The position numbers and the translations under genes were made by a program. The notes under the pieces were generated by a model. That model did no database searches and was not told the origin of the DNA. It saw only the letters and a program-made list of their open reading frames with translations. Positions 12,097-27,621 of a stretch of DNA of 64,000 nucleotides are shown here, in pieces; the first letter of the stretch is position 1; the number at the start of each line of letters is the position of its first letter. Origin of the DNA: Tetraselmis striata (taxonomy: Eukaryota > Chlorophyta > Chlorodendrophyceae > Chlorodendrales > Chlorodendraceae); NCBI GenBank assembly GCA_006384855.1, contig VCJN01001218.1, forward strand, positions 1 to 64,000. The letters run 5' to 3'.

Positions 12097-13305
12097 ATGG
12101 AGGCGCCCCTCGAGGCGGCAGTACCGGCCAACGGGGTGGTGGAGGGGGTCCCCAAGAGCCAGGCCTCCATCGACGCCGCGACCGCGGCGATCGGCATTGC
12201 TTGCGACACGCCCATGGCGATAGGAACCACCGTGGCGGCGGGGACGTCGGTTGGATCGCCTGGGACGGTGGTTGAGGGAGACGAAGAAGGTGACGAGGAG
12301 GTTGCGTCTGCCGGCGCGGGGGGCGAGGGGGATGGGACGGAGGATGGCGCCACCACCGACGAAGAGGCCTATGCCTGCACGACGACGGACGCCAGCTCTC
12401 GCGGCACGGAAGAGGTAGAGGCAGGTCCCGGGGAGGAAGCGGACGCTGAGGCGGAGAGCGTCGCCCCGCGGACTTCGGGCGGGGCAGATATCGATCTGTG
12501 CCGCACAGTGGTGGAGGTGGTGCAGCCGGAGAGCGATGACGTGTGCAGCATCTGCCTGGACGAGTTCACGGACGACGACCCCGGCAAGGCGACGGCGTGC
12601 TCGCACCTGTACCACCTGCAGTGCATCATGCAGTGGGCGCAGCGCAGCCGCGAGTGCCCACTGTGCTTCCGGCCGCTGCAACTGGCGGAGCCGGAGCTCA
12701 ACGAGCTGCTGCCGTTTGGGGAGTACGTGGCGCCACCCGCTCCGGGCGACAGCCGCCCTGCCGGCGGCATCTTCCCGCGCAGTGCCTGGGAGCTGGTGCT
12801 GCTGCAGATGGCACAGGCGGGGCTGGAGGGCGGCGGCCACCGCCACGGCCACAGCCATCGCCACCACGGCCACCGCCACCAGCGCAGCGGCGGCAGCGGC
12901 GGCCACCGCCACCACCGCGGGGAGGACAGCGAGCGGAGGCAGGAGAGCGTTGAGGAACGGCGGGCGCGACGCGAGCGGGAGCGCGCGCGTGAGCGCCGCG
13001 ACGCGGCCCGGGGCCGCGAGGTGGCCGCAGAGGCGGCGCACCGGGACCGGCGCCACACCAGCGGCAGCCTGCACGCCGCCGCCACCGCCCCCGCCGCCGC
13101 CCCGGGCTCCTCCTCCACCCGCGCCAGCGGCTCCGCCTCGCGCGCCGCAGGCGGCAGCTCCTCCTTCGACTCGCGCTCCGCGTCCTCGGTGCTGCGCTCC
13201 AGCATGGTGACCATGTCCTCCAAGGTTAAGGGCTTTGGCCGGGCTACAAGAGCCTTCTTCAGCGGCGAGCCCGACTCCGGCGGCCAGTCCTCGCAACGCC
13301 GCTGA
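12097..13305 (+). CDS. RING-H2 finger E3 ubiquitin ligase (RHF1A/RHF2A-like)
   Basis: A single-exon, 402-residue protein. The RING-H2 finger at residues 150-190 has all eight ligands: C150, C153, C168, H170, H173, C176, C187, C190 (C-x2-C-x14-C-x-H-x2-H-x2-C-x10-C-x2-C). The surrounding text (DVCSICLDEF, HLQCIMQWAQRSRECPLC) closely resembles plant RHF1A/RHF2A ligases, which ubiquitinate cell-cycle inhibitors in gametogenesis. The substrate here is unknown. The N-terminal 145 residues are acidic and low complexity. After the finger come a His-rich stretch (about 225-255), a charged Arg/Glu segment likely to be helical (about 258-300), and a Ser/Ala-rich tail. The ATG at 12097 is the first after an in-frame stop. 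A TGTAA lies at 13697-13701. Confidence 0.92.
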   Translation: MEAPLEAAVPANGVVEGVPKSQASIDAATAAIGIACDTPMAIGTTVAAGTSVGSPGTVVEGDEEGDEEVASAGAGGEGDGTEDGATTDEEAYACTTTDASSRGTEEVEAGPGEEADAEAESVAPRTSGGADIDLCRTVVEVVQPESDDVCSICLDEFTDDDPGKATACSHLYHLQCIMQWAQRSRECPLCFRPLQLAEPELNELLPFGEYVAPPAPGDSRPAGGIFPRSAWELVLLQMAQAGLEGGGHRHGHSHRHHGHRHQRSGGSGGHRHHRGEDSERRQESVEERRARRERERARERRDAARGREVAAEAAHRDRRHTSGSLHAAATAPAAAPGSSSTRASGSASRAAGGSSSFDSRSASSVLRSSMVTMSSKVKGFGRATRAFFSGEPDSGGQSSQRR

Positions 13306-13696
13306 AGACCCCCTCTCCCCCCCAAAACACCCCTCCTTTCCCGGAGCCCGCCCACATCCCCTTTCCATCTCACTTTCCTCGCAGCCCATTGCCAGGGCCA
13401 TGCGCATGCCCTGGCAAGACACGAATAGAGGACAGATGAGCGTTGTATCTTTCTCGCGCCATGGCTGCCCCCGCTGCCACGGCGTGCTGCACCGCGCCAG
13501 TAGCGAGGGCTGCGGGTCATGACCGCGAGGCCTCTCTGGGACGTGTTGCGTCCTTCTAGCTGGTGGTTGGCGGCACCTTGCGCCATGTACTTAGACCCAT
13601 TTGATCCCCTGGCAGAGGATGCCGCCCGCCCACCACCGTGGTGGTGGGAGCCAGGCCTGGCGTGGCTCGGCGCATGCCGCCCTTGAGGCACCTCGT

Positions 13697-13701
13697 TGTA
13701 A
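13697..13701 (+). terminator. Candidate TGTAA polyadenylation signal (RING gene)
   Basis: TGTAA is the usual green-algal nuclear polyadenylation motif. This copy is 392 bases after the stop, within the normal range of algal 3' UTRs. Sequence match only. Confidence 0.4.
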
Positions 13702-14206
13702 CTTCCCCCGCACAAGCAGTGGAGCACAACGCCGTGGCCTGTCGGCAGGGTACATGCAGAGCAGTGCTGGGCCGCATCTCGGGGAGCCTTGGTGTTATAT
13801 TGCAGCGGGGACAGGTCCACCGGCGGGTCGGGGCGCACACGGGGGTTGCCAGCGCGCGTGGCTTTGGCCTCTGCCCCATCAAAGCTTCATGCCATGGAGC
13901 CACGTAGTTGGGTGTCGAGCTCTCATGCCGCCACCATACCGTCGCAAATCGTCGACGCGTGGTGGCCTGGCGGCCCCTCTGCGCAGGCGCGCGGCTCCTC
14001 TGCGTTCACCAATGCATAGGAGTGTGTTCAAGCAGGAAGCTGACGCACCGACGCGCCCAAATCATCCTATGCTTTGATACCGTGCCACATTACCACAGGG
14101 GTAGCAGGCAAGGGTGTGGACGCATGCTAGCGGACCAGATTCCATGCACGTGCACAGACTCCTGTCGACAGGTCTTGGTGAGTATTGCAAATTCAGCTCT
14201 GGATAA

Positions 14207-14211
14207 TTACA
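14207..14211 (-). terminator. Candidate TGTAA polyadenylation signal (KARS gene)
   Basis: TTACA on the plus strand, about 120 bases past the synthetase stop codon. Confidence 0.45.
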
Positions 14212-14327
14212 GCCCTCCGCAGCAGGCACCACCGCCGCGCGCGAGCAGTCGCTGGTTGGGATCCGACCCCGGCACGCATGCCTCGGGGAGGGGGCGCAGG
14301 GGTAGCCTGGGGAGCAGCCTGGGGGGC

Positions 14328-18780
<4,453 letters not shown>

Positions 18781-19007
18781 CTTGCGGAAAGCAGGGGGGG
18801 GGGGGGGGGGGGGGGCTCAATATGCGGAGGTCGAAGGTACGACTCTCAGTGTGGCTACGTCGGCGCCGGTTGGGGGGGGGGGGGGGGGGTAGAAAGCGGC
18901 GACGGACGGGCTGATCGAGGCACGCGGTGGGATAGGAGCGGCGCCGCCACCCACACAACCTCCGCGATCGTGCGGCACCGCCGCCGCCCCGCCCTCGTTT
19001 ATTTTTT

Positions 19008-19735
19008 TCGCCCCCGGGACAGGACTGGCACCAGTGAAACCCTTGCAGCGTCTCTACGACGGCCGTTTCGGCAGCAATCCAGTTACGGAAAGCCTGGGTA
19101 GGCGACGCTCCGTTACAGTCATCAAGCAAATTGCCGAAGCATTCTGCAAGACTAATTAGAGGCCAGTGACGGAATTTCCAACACTGTTGGATCACCGTAT
19201 AAAACACTGCCATCAAAATACCCGGCACTGACCACGAAAGGTCCGCCCTGCCCGTTTGGGCGTCGGCCCATTCGAGTAATGCGAGTTGGGGCAAGCCCCA
19301 ACCCGCGGAGCAAAGCATTTCGGGAGTGCGATACATGTGCAACAAAAAAGGCAATGTGAGGGAGGGCCCGACGCCATAGCTGGAAAAATTTCCCATTCCC
19401 AGTAAAATCCAGGGCGCCGTGAAGGGAAGGGGGGACCCCGCCCAAAATAAAGGCAGTTAAGTCCTCAGGTGTTGACGCAATAACCTGACTACTAATAAAA
19501 TCCCTGAACTCCGGAACTAACAACCCAAAATTATGACGGTGATACCCCCGCCGCGGGCACTCCACCAACATATGTTCGATAGTCTCAGATTCACCTCCGC
19601 CACATGCAGGGCAGTGTTCAAGGAACCGCTCAGGCATGGCATGAATCCGGGCCAATCGGCGGGCAGTGGGAAATACTCGGGTGCGTAATTGTATCATAAT
19701 GTGCAACCCGACCACAACCCCCGCGGGGACTCTCT
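19008..19735 (-). mobile_element. LINE 3' fragment with reverse-transcriptase tail domain
   Basis: On the minus strand a frame (about 19715-19152, 187 residues) contains the zinc-binding motif found after the reverse transcriptase in LINEs (CPACGGGES...EHMLVEC, C-x2-C-x9-H-x4-C). A conserved 3' UTR follows and ends GGGGGCGAAAAAAATAAA at about 19008, the A-rich tail. The 5' part, with the polymerase itself, is absent, as in typical 5'-truncated LINE insertions. Related fragments lie at 21341-21413, 21469-21588 and 37435-38315. The element sits between the synthetase start and the first visible exon of the ubiquitin-like gene. Confidence 0.82.
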
Positions 19736-19746
19736 GACGGCGCCAG

Positions 19747-20989
19747 GACTACGGCTCATGTCCAGAGGCTTCTGCACTTTGATATTAAAACCCTGACGGG
19801 CAAAACCATTGCTATTACAGCGCACGAGTATGACTCCATCAGCAAGGTGAAGAAAAAGGTGCAGGACAAGGAAGGGATTCCTCCCGATCAACAGAGTCTG
19901 GTTTTCGGTGGCGAGCAGGTGCGGCACAGATCCACAACCGTCAATACCCGATGTAGGCCTTGGCTACATGAAGCTGGCGCGTTTCTGCTCACTTGCGGGA
20001 TACATCCAGGCAGCTACCGTAACCAGCTTTACTTTAACTACGCTTTGCTGAGTAGCGACACCCGGATTTTGTTTAACCACACGTGTAGGGTTCGCTACAT
20101 ATTATCGCTTTTCAGTACCCCTTCGCAATGAAGGTAAATCTATGTTAAGGATATATGTTAGGATACACGACGAATGTAGGGCGCAATCTCCAACTTGATG
20201 GTGCAAAACACTTGTTTTGTCGAACCCAAAAGCCAAATTTTAAAAGTGTTACGGTATAGTCCCTGGTTTGCAGTACCCCACCTATGCCCCCCAGCCACCA
20301 AAGTCTTACAGTTACCTGTTACTGCTTACTCTCGTTCTTTGTTTGTGGTTTTCCATTTACATATGGGTAGCGCGCCACCAAGGGATGCCGGTGCTGGGAG
20401 TAAGCATTCGCATCAGTAATCGACGTATTATATGTCATCCGGAGATATATCACCCGAATCGCGCACAATCGATATGATATATATCACGATCTTGCTACGT
20501 AGACCTCGAATTTGTCAGTTTTCTTGACTTTGAGCCCCTGACCCTTGAGGCGCAGACCCTTGCTACCTAAATATGCAGTAGTGTAGGCGGGCGGGGGGCT
20601 TGTTATTGCCTATGTCAGCTCCGGAAATGGAATTGCCGTCAGTGAGCGCTCACTGGCAAAATGGTGCCGGGAAGGCTGTCCACTGTTGTGGATGCAGCTG
20701 TGGCTGTTGTGTAGAGCGATGCTCGTGAAAGGGCAGAGGGCGCGGGCGAGATGATGATGACTGTGGACGCTTTGCGAGCGTTTAGGAATACAGAGGACGT
20801 CTCAGGGGCGTCATTACATCGGAAACATGGTTACATGGGTGAGTCGAGTGCTGCTGTTTGTCAGAGAGGAGACTGATATCGCTGTGATTGCCGCTCAATG
20901 TGCAGCTGCATGAAGACTGCAACCTGGCCGGGTACGGAATTCAGAACGGGTCCACCGTTCATTTAGTGATTCGCATGCGAGGCACCTGA
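19747..20989 (+). CDS. Divergent ubiquitin-like protein, N-terminus unresolved
   Basis: Two exons encode one ubiquitin fold: (19747 or 19766)-19918 and 20906-20989. Exon 1 reads HFDIKTLTGKTIAIT...VQDKEGIPPDQQSLVF, nearly matching the core of ubiquitin (KTLTGKTI and QDKEGIPPDQQ). Exon 2 gives LHEDCNLAGYGIQNG...VHLVIRMRGT and a stop. Differences from ubiquitin are widespread. The end is RMRGT rather than LRLRGG, so the C-terminal Gly-Gly needed for conjugation is missing. No in-frame ATG starts exon 1; acceptors fit at 19746 or 19765, so an upstream exon must exist or has been lost. The LINE at 19008-19735 lies where it would be expected. Either a small ubiquitin-like gene or a decaying copy. 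The donor CAG|GTGCGG and acceptor GTGCAG look intact. Confidence 0.7.
19919..20905 (+). other. Long intron of the ubiquitin-like gene
   Basis: 987 bases between the two ubiquitin-like exons. It is less GC-rich than the surrounding genes, with no frame of note and none of the long C/G tracts typical of introns here. Confidence 0.6.
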
Positions 20990-21340
20990 CACCGAGCAGC
21001 GCCCCGTCCTACTGTCAGCTAGCCACGTGCCGGCCGCATATTCGTGATGTGAAAGCACGCTTGCTGTGCTGTGCTGCAGCTGTAGCTGCTGAATAGCGAC
21101 GGCATGTAGCCCTGCCAAGGCCAGGCTCCTCTCATCTCTCGATGATGTATTGAAAGTGAAATATCTTTCAACTTTATTCCCGGGTGAATCGGGCCAGTTG
21201 TCTTACAGCCCGGCTGCACGAACCCGCATAGAATCGGCCGCAGCCCATAGCATGCACAGCCCTCTGAAGGCCAATTCGATGAGTTGATGAGAATTCCGTC
21301 CACATGGCGCCGGCAGAGGAAACCCTTAAAATAAAAATAA

Positions 21341-21413
21341 TTCTCGCCCACGGCACATGACCGGCTAGAGTGAAACCCTTGCAGCGCCTCTGCCTTTACG
21401 ACGGCCTGCTTTT
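21341..21413 (-). mobile_element. LINE 3'-end fragment
   Basis: Shares GTGAAACCCTTGCAGCG and ACGACGGCC with 19034-19075, in the same orientation. Confidence 0.6.
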
Positions 21414-21468
21414 ATTTTTAGGCGGCGTACGGGTACCAGTACCTCATAACAGATGATGTAATGGATCG

Positions 21469-21588
21469 TTGTTCGCCAACCCAGGGCCTTTGTCCGTAAC
21501 TGGATCGCTGCCTAATCGGCCGTCGTAGAGACGCTGGAAGGGTTTCATCACTGGTGCCAATCCTGTCCGGGGGGCGGGGGAAAAAAAC
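21469..21588 (+). mobile_element. LINE 3'-end fragment, opposite orientation
   Basis: Carries CGTCGTAGAGACGCTGGAAG and ends CCTGTCCGGGGGGCGGGGGAAAAAAA, the A-tailed 3' terminus. It is inverted relative to 21341-21413, so the two could form a hairpin. Confidence 0.65.
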
Positions 21589-21777
21589 AATACTGATGAG
21601 GTATCGATACAGGATTACTCCATGTACGAGATCGCCATTTGAAGACTTCTAATCCGGATACGGATTCGGGATTACTTGAGTACGAGAATACACGGATGTG
21701 GCTGCAGATCTCCGCACGAGCTGGCGTTGATAATACGACCATAGGACGGAAGGCTGGCAGTCGCCCGCCCGATGTAT

Positions 21778-21782
21778 TTACA
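21778..21782 (-). terminator. Candidate TGTAA polyadenylation signal (sialidase-like gene)
   Basis: TTACA on the plus strand, about 115 bases past the stop of the minus-strand sialidase-like gene. Confidence 0.45.
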
Positions 21783-21895
21783 AGTTCTACCAAAACTTAA
21801 GCTCTTGAGCGGGTCCATCCGCTCCGAGGCATCCATTCTAGGGTTGTGCCATGCTGCCAGCCGGGGCCTGGCTGGCATCCGAGCGCCAAGCTGCG

Positions 21896-24800
21896 TCATA
21901 TGTCGAGCTTCAGCCCGGGGAAGAGCAGCGGCGCTTTCTCAATGATCTTGCGCTTCTTGGCGAGGAAGGACCCTGTCGTGGGTGGGCCGCGCCATGCAAG
22001 CCCCTCCTCAGCAAAGGGCAGCACGCTCAGAGGGGTGGGGGGGGGGGGGGGGGGGGGGGGGCGAGGTGCGCATGGTGCGCGCAGCGGGCGGGGCGGCGCT
22101 CACCTTTGGGCGGGTTGGAGCCCATGAAAAACTCCGGCAGCCGCGTGTGTTCGCTCAGGTCGACCTGCACAGGGCCGCGCGGTGCGGTTCCGCGAGCTTA
22201 GCGCAGCCGGGATCACATGTCCCATCCGGCAACACCGTCGTACTCGGCTGCGACTCCCAGACAGCGAAGCACCGCATGCCGCTGAAGGATTGTTCGACCC
22301 ATAGCCCCTCCCCCCCCCACCACCACCACCGCCATCCCGCACCCCGCACGATGCCCCTGGCAGCAGCCCGCCGGGCGGCGGGGCCCGCACCTGCCGCAGG
22401 TCGATCTCGGCCACCACGATGCCGGTGTCGTGCGGCGGCCGGTACGTCTCCATGGGGTACGGGTCCGCGGTGACGTTGATGCGGTGCATGATGCTGTAGC
22501 CCACCAGCAGCGTGCAGCCGTCCTGGGCAGCGACGGAGGTTGGGAGCAGAGGGACAGGGAAGGGCCATGTGAGCCTGCCAGCCTGCTGGTCCGGGGGGGG
22601 GGGGGGGGGGGGGGCGCTGCTCGCCGGCGCATCCCACCTGCACCATGTACGGGTAGCCGTGCATCTCCGCCTTGTCCTCCGAGTCGCCCGTCAGCTGCGC
22701 CACCTTGTGCCAGCTGCGCCCCGCGTCCGCCGTCATGGCAACGTACAGCTTGTGGCGGTGCAGCTTGTTGGACTCGTGGTTGTACGCCAGCGCCCACACC
22801 TCCGGCCCGGGCGCCTGCCGCGACCGCCACCCGCAGCGCCCGTCAGCGCCCGCCTGCCAGCAGCCAGCAGCCAGCACCCCTGCAGCAAGGCGCCACGCCG
22901 GCCGGGAAGGGCGCCCCCACCTGGATGGACAGCATGTGGACCTTGGCGTTGGGGTTGGGCACCCCATACGGCTGCGGCGTGCTCCAGAAGAAGCCGCCGT
23001 TGCTGCTGGTGGCTGAGTACAGCTGCTTCTTGTCCGTCCGGAACATCTGCCGGGGCGGTGGCCAGAGGGAGAGGCGGGGGAGGGAAGGGGGGCTCAGCTG
23101 GCTGGGCATGCTGCATGGCTGTGTGGAGAAGGCGGGCAAGGCGCGGGTCAGGAGGGTTGGGAAGGCGGTGGGTGGGAGGGGGGGGGGGGGGGGGGCACCT
23201 GCAGCAGCGAGCCGTTGCGCAGCTCGATGATGGTGCCCTCAATCAGCCAGGTCTCCTCCACGTAGAACGCCAGCGACGTCTCCCAGGTGGCTGCGCGCAC
23301 ATACAGGCCAAGCTCGGCCGTCGCAATGCGGGGCTGGGATGGGATGGACAGGATGGGGTGGCATGGGATGGGAGGGAGTGGGAGGCACCTCCGTGGTTGC
23401 GGCTGATCAGCGTGCCCGACAGCCGCTGCCCTTTGCAGACGCACCCCTCCCGCGTGCTGTTGAAGCCGGGCACCTCCTCCCAGTACGGCAGCACCCACCA
23501 GCCCTTGTGCGCCCCCAGCGCCAGCTCGATCGGCGGGTTGGCGATCACCTTGCACGCACCGAGCCACCCCGCGCCCTCAGGTGGGCTCCACCGCCATGTG
23601 CGCACTCACAGGGCAGAGGGGGGACGCGGGGGGGGTCAGCGGCGTCCCGGGCGGCAGGGCACCTTGGGGATGCCGCTGCCGTGTCTCTCCTTCAGGATGG
23701 TGCGCGGGATGCTCCACGTTTGCCCGTCCTGCGACGTCACGAAGCGGATGCTGCCGCCCGGGTGCCACTTCTCCGGGACGCCCGGCTTCTGCGAGGGCAA
23801 GGGGAGGGGGGGGCGCTCACTCGGGGTGATACAGAGAGGCCCTCATGCTTCAAGATCTATCAGGGATGGGGGGGTAGCGCCCACACCGTCTTCTTGGTGG
23901 GCCGGCGGCAGGTGGAGCTCTCCGCGTAGAACAGCACCACGCTCTCCTTGGTCCGGAAGGGCGCGGGGCTCCACATGCAGCCATCGCCCACGCGCCAGTC
24001 CAGCGGCGCCGCGGGCGTCCAGCGCGTGCGGTCCTGGCTGTACGACACCATGAAGCGCTGGTCGTCCGTGCCCTCAAACACCGCGGCACTCTGCCAGGTG
24101 GCCATCCACTTGTAGGTCGCGCTGGGCGGCAGCCGTGTCACGGATGCCTGCGCACGTGTGCATGTGGGACGGACCACCACCAGGCTGTTCAGGCGGGACT
24201 GGAAGGCCGCCGCATGTGAAGGGAAGGGGGGGGGGGGGGGGGGGGGGGGGGGCACCATGTGGGAGTAGCCAATGCTGTCGGGCTGCAGGTAGGTGTTGCG
24301 GAACACCCAGGTGTGGCGCACCGGCGCGTCCCGAGTGCCCAGCGGCGCCGCGCCAAACCTGCTGCAGCCCAGCGGCCGGTACGGCCCGTCCCGCATTCGC
24401 AGCTCCTTGCGCAGCTGGCCCACGCGCTTGGCGGCGGGCGCGGTGGCGTTGCCGGGCGGCTGCGGGGGCGGCAGCTGCCGGGCGCCTCCGCCCTGCTGCT
24501 GCGCGCCTGGCGCCTGACCCGCCTCCGCCGTGGTCACCTCCACGCGGAAGCGCGACGACAGCGTTCCCTGCTGCGGCTGCGCTGCCGGGCCGCCCTGCGG
24601 CGGACCGTCCAGCGCCCCCGGAGCACCCTGCCCCACCACACCCAGGCGCCATCGCCCACCGGTCAGTCGCCCTCTCTGGCGGGTTGTCAGCAAAGCGCAC
24701 AGATACGTGTTAATTAGTTACTTAGACGGATAAGACGGGGTTGCCTTGCATGCAGAGCTCCGTAATGTCCAACCAATATGAGGATGCAACAGTGCCTTGA

Positions 24801-25169
24801 AATGATACATCACATCGGCCAATAGTACAGCGCACCGGCCAGTATCGGCGCGTCCTCACGCGCACAAAGGCGCCGTCCCAGCCTGATAGGTGTGGGGGGG
24901 AGTGTGGGCAGGCAGGCCGAGCCCACCTGCGGTGCTGCTTCGTCCCCCGCCCGGTGCTGCTGCTGAGGATGGGCGCCGTGGAAGCGGCGCGCCAGCAGGC
25001 GATGCCCCGCCCAGGCCAGTCCCAGCGTGGCCAGCAGCCAGGCCAGCGACAGCAGGCGCAGCCGGCCGCAGGCCACCACAGCGCCGGGCTTGCGGCCCTT
25101 GGGCCGGGGCCCCGGGCGGCGGTGGCTGCGCGGCGGGCGTCGCAGGCCCAGCATTACGGCGGGCTCCAC
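21896..25169 (-). CDS. Type II membrane Asp-box/BNR sialidase-like protein
   Basis: Eleven exons (25169-24927, 24627-24256, 24147-23887, 23788-23663, 23548-23389, 23290-23199, 23046-22921, 22814-22638, 22522-22391, 22164-22104, 21972-21896) give about 608 residues with consistent phases. The starts of exons 2 and 5 are the least certain. A basic N-terminus precedes one hydrophobic span (residues ~38-58, LRLLSLAWLLATLGLAW), then a luminal domain, so topology should be type II, Golgi or cell surface. Asp-box repeats of a beta-propeller are visible: SQDGQTW, SSNGGFFW, TADAGRSW and a weaker SQDRTRW. Four N-glycosylation sequons (NAT, NST, NGS, NVT) suit a luminal domain. The catalytic Arg triad and FRIP motif of true sialidases are not obvious, so glycosidase activity is unproven. 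Confidence 0.85.
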
Positions 25170-26187
25170 TGCTTCCGCGTCGGCTCACGCTGCTGCAGCG
25201 CAAGACGCCCTGCCCCCCCCCCCCCCCCCCCCCGCCCCCCCTCCTGCCCGCGCTTGGACGACCCCCGAAAAACACAGCACACCGCGAGAGCTTTCCGTCG
25301 AGTCGCGACCCTACCTCCGCCTGTACCGCAGTTTGGACACTTGGTTGCCCACCTCCCCCCCTGATGTGAGCTTGGCTAAAGGCGGGGCTGGCTCGGTGAA
25401 TACTTGGTGGAGTGTGCTTTCGTTATTTTCTTTCGGTGCTGCTGGCAAGTGGGTCGTCAGGTGGCGCTGACGGGAGGCGTCAGCGACCCGTCACGATATA
25501 TGACCGCGACGTTCCGCCGTCCGATTCGCCCGGTACAATACCAGGTACTGGTACCCGTGGGCCAGCATCATTCATCGGGCCCTCATCATTCATCCCACTG
25601 TACGTACTAGCGATACTCGCAACGGTGACGGGTACAGGGGCTCACGTACCGGGACTTTGCCCAATTTGTCCGGGGGGGCGGGGGGGGGGGGGGGGGGGGG
25701 GGGCGCAGCCTTATTACGGGTATTACGGAGATACCGGTTATTATCCTGCCTGTATGAGGGAATTCAATAATGAAACTTCCAAAGTAAGGGGAGGAATTTG
25801 TATTAATAATGAATATGGTCCAGAACTGACGGAATTCCTCCCTAACTCAACTTATCTTTTCAAGACCGTCCCAATACCCTAGACGCCATACCCTCACCTG
25901 TGTTGCGGCGGATGTCCGTCGTTCTGACGTAGGTCGTTCTCGCGAATGGTTGCGATCTGCCAATGCACGATCGCACCGCTCCGCCTGGGCAGAAGGCAGC
26001 GAGGCCGGCAATCCTATCCCCCGCCTGCAAATTCCCAAAGCTGCACTGAGCGTGTGACACACACACGTGGGTACGGGATATTTCTGTGGCCCGTGAGCAA
26101 GCGCGCCGTGGCTGTATTCTTCACTGCCGTGTGGACAACAGCGGCGGACGTATTTAACTAATCAGCGGTCCACTGTCGGCGGATATT
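25170..26187. other. Divergent intergenic region with AT-rich island
   Basis: Separates the sialidase-like gene (-) from the S9 peptidase gene (+), so it should hold both promoters. It has a C tract (about 25216-25233) and a G tract (25681-25703). Right after the latter, 25710-25880 is markedly AT-richer and stays open in frame to a TAG at 25880-25882. I see no recognisable promoter box. Confidence 0.6.
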
Positions 26188-26548
26188 ATGGCGGGCGGCG
26201 GGCGCGCTCTGGCGGTTGCGGCCGTCGCGGGCGCCGCGGGCGCCTGGCGCCTGTCGCGGCGGACGCGGCGCCGCACGGAGGCGCCCAGCGGCAATTGGGC
26301 GTCGCCCGTCAGCTCCGCCCTGATTGTGCGCAAGGCGGTGCAGCTGGGGCAGCCCAGCTTCGGGCCCGATGGCGCGCTGTTCTGGGTGGAGGGCCGCCCG
26401 GAGGAGGCTGGCAGGCGCGTGCTGGTACGAAGGTGCGCTGACCCGCCGTGGCCGGCAGGAAGCATCGTCACATGAAAAGCATGTGTGCCAAGGTGGACGA
26501 CCGACAGCTGAGGGGCGTGGATGACTAGGCTGGCGATGCTGATGGAGT

Positions 26549-26581
<33 letters not shown>

Positions 26582-27581
26582 AAAACCCTAATGAGGGTCT
26601 CCTGCAAAACACATGCAACCCCGCTCCACCCACACTGCCCGCAACAGCATGACCAAAGGCTGGCCTTGGGGCGTGCACCGCGCAGGAGCCCGGGCGGCAC
26701 CGTAGAGAACGTCACGCCCGCGGGCTACAGCGTGTGCAGCCGCGTGCACGAGTACGGCGGCGGCGCGTACGTCATCGCCGCGCACGCTGTCTACTTTGTG
26801 AACCTCGCGGACCAGCAGATATACTGCCAGCGCCTACCCCCAGGCCAGCCGCCCGGGCCTGTGGTGTCTCTCACCGATGGCGACGCCTCCACCAGGTCCA
26901 TGCCCCCCCCCCCCCCCCCCCCCCCCCTTCTCCCCCCTGCCAGCAGATGCCCGCCGAATCCGCCGCATCTGCCACTTGCACCTGGGCCTCCTGGCCTTTC
27001 CTTCATGTTGATGTCTGACTGGGACACAAGCGGCATGATAGCCTCATCCTCAGGCTGGCAGCATCAGCATCAGGGGCTGGGCTGGGCTGGGCGACACATG
27101 ACGGCAGTGACACATGTGCGCAGGTATGCCGATATGCAGCCGGACGCGGCGCGGGGGCGCCTGCTCGCCGTGTGCGAGCGGCACGTGGAGGGCGAAGTAG
27201 CCAACTGCATCGTGGCCATCGGTGCGCGCTGCCCCGCCATGCGCGCCTCCTGCGGTGCTGAATGCCACAGCCACCAGTCCGAAAAGCGCGGCGTGACAGT
27301 GAATATGACCCAGGCAGATAGCTGTATTCATTTATGTAGATTAAAACATGCCTCCGGCCGCCGACGCACCGATGAATACCATCATTATAAGCCTATAATT
27401 GGGCTTGCATGCCACCTAATAAAAGAACATTTGGTATAGTTTCGCAATATCTTCGGTCTACATTTGACCCCTGGCAGACATGGCAGGCTTTTATTCGCAG
27501 TGTTCTTATTACTGTGCAGGCATCCGTAGGTAGATGAAGTGTATGATGTGATACAATATGATACATATGTATATACATGTA

Positions 27582-27621
<40 letters not shown>

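Larger units (their letters stand above)
13306..14327. other. Convergent intergenic region between RING and KARS genes
   Basis: The 3' ends of two convergent genes meet here. Candidate polyadenylation signals are TGTAA at 13697-13701 for the RING gene and TGTAA on the minus strand at 14207-14211 for the synthetase gene. I see no other gene. Confidence 0.6.
20990..21895. other. Intergenic with LINE 3'-end fragments
   Basis: Contains two short fragments of the LINE 3' end in opposite orientations (21341-21413 minus, 21469-21588 plus) and a candidate minus-strand polyadenylation signal (21778-21782). Nothing else is recognised. Confidence 0.6.

Noticed and set aside
12031..13838. Very long minus-strand open frames (463 and 489 codons) opposite the RING gene
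   Set aside because: They are antisense shadows of a GC-rich coding exon, full of low-complexity Arg/Ser/Ala, while the plus strand carries a complete RING-H2 finger.
22512..24053. 513-codon plus-strand frame over the sialidase-like gene
   Set aside because: It crosses several well-supported minus-strand exons and introns, is low complexity, and translates a G tract as poly-Gly.
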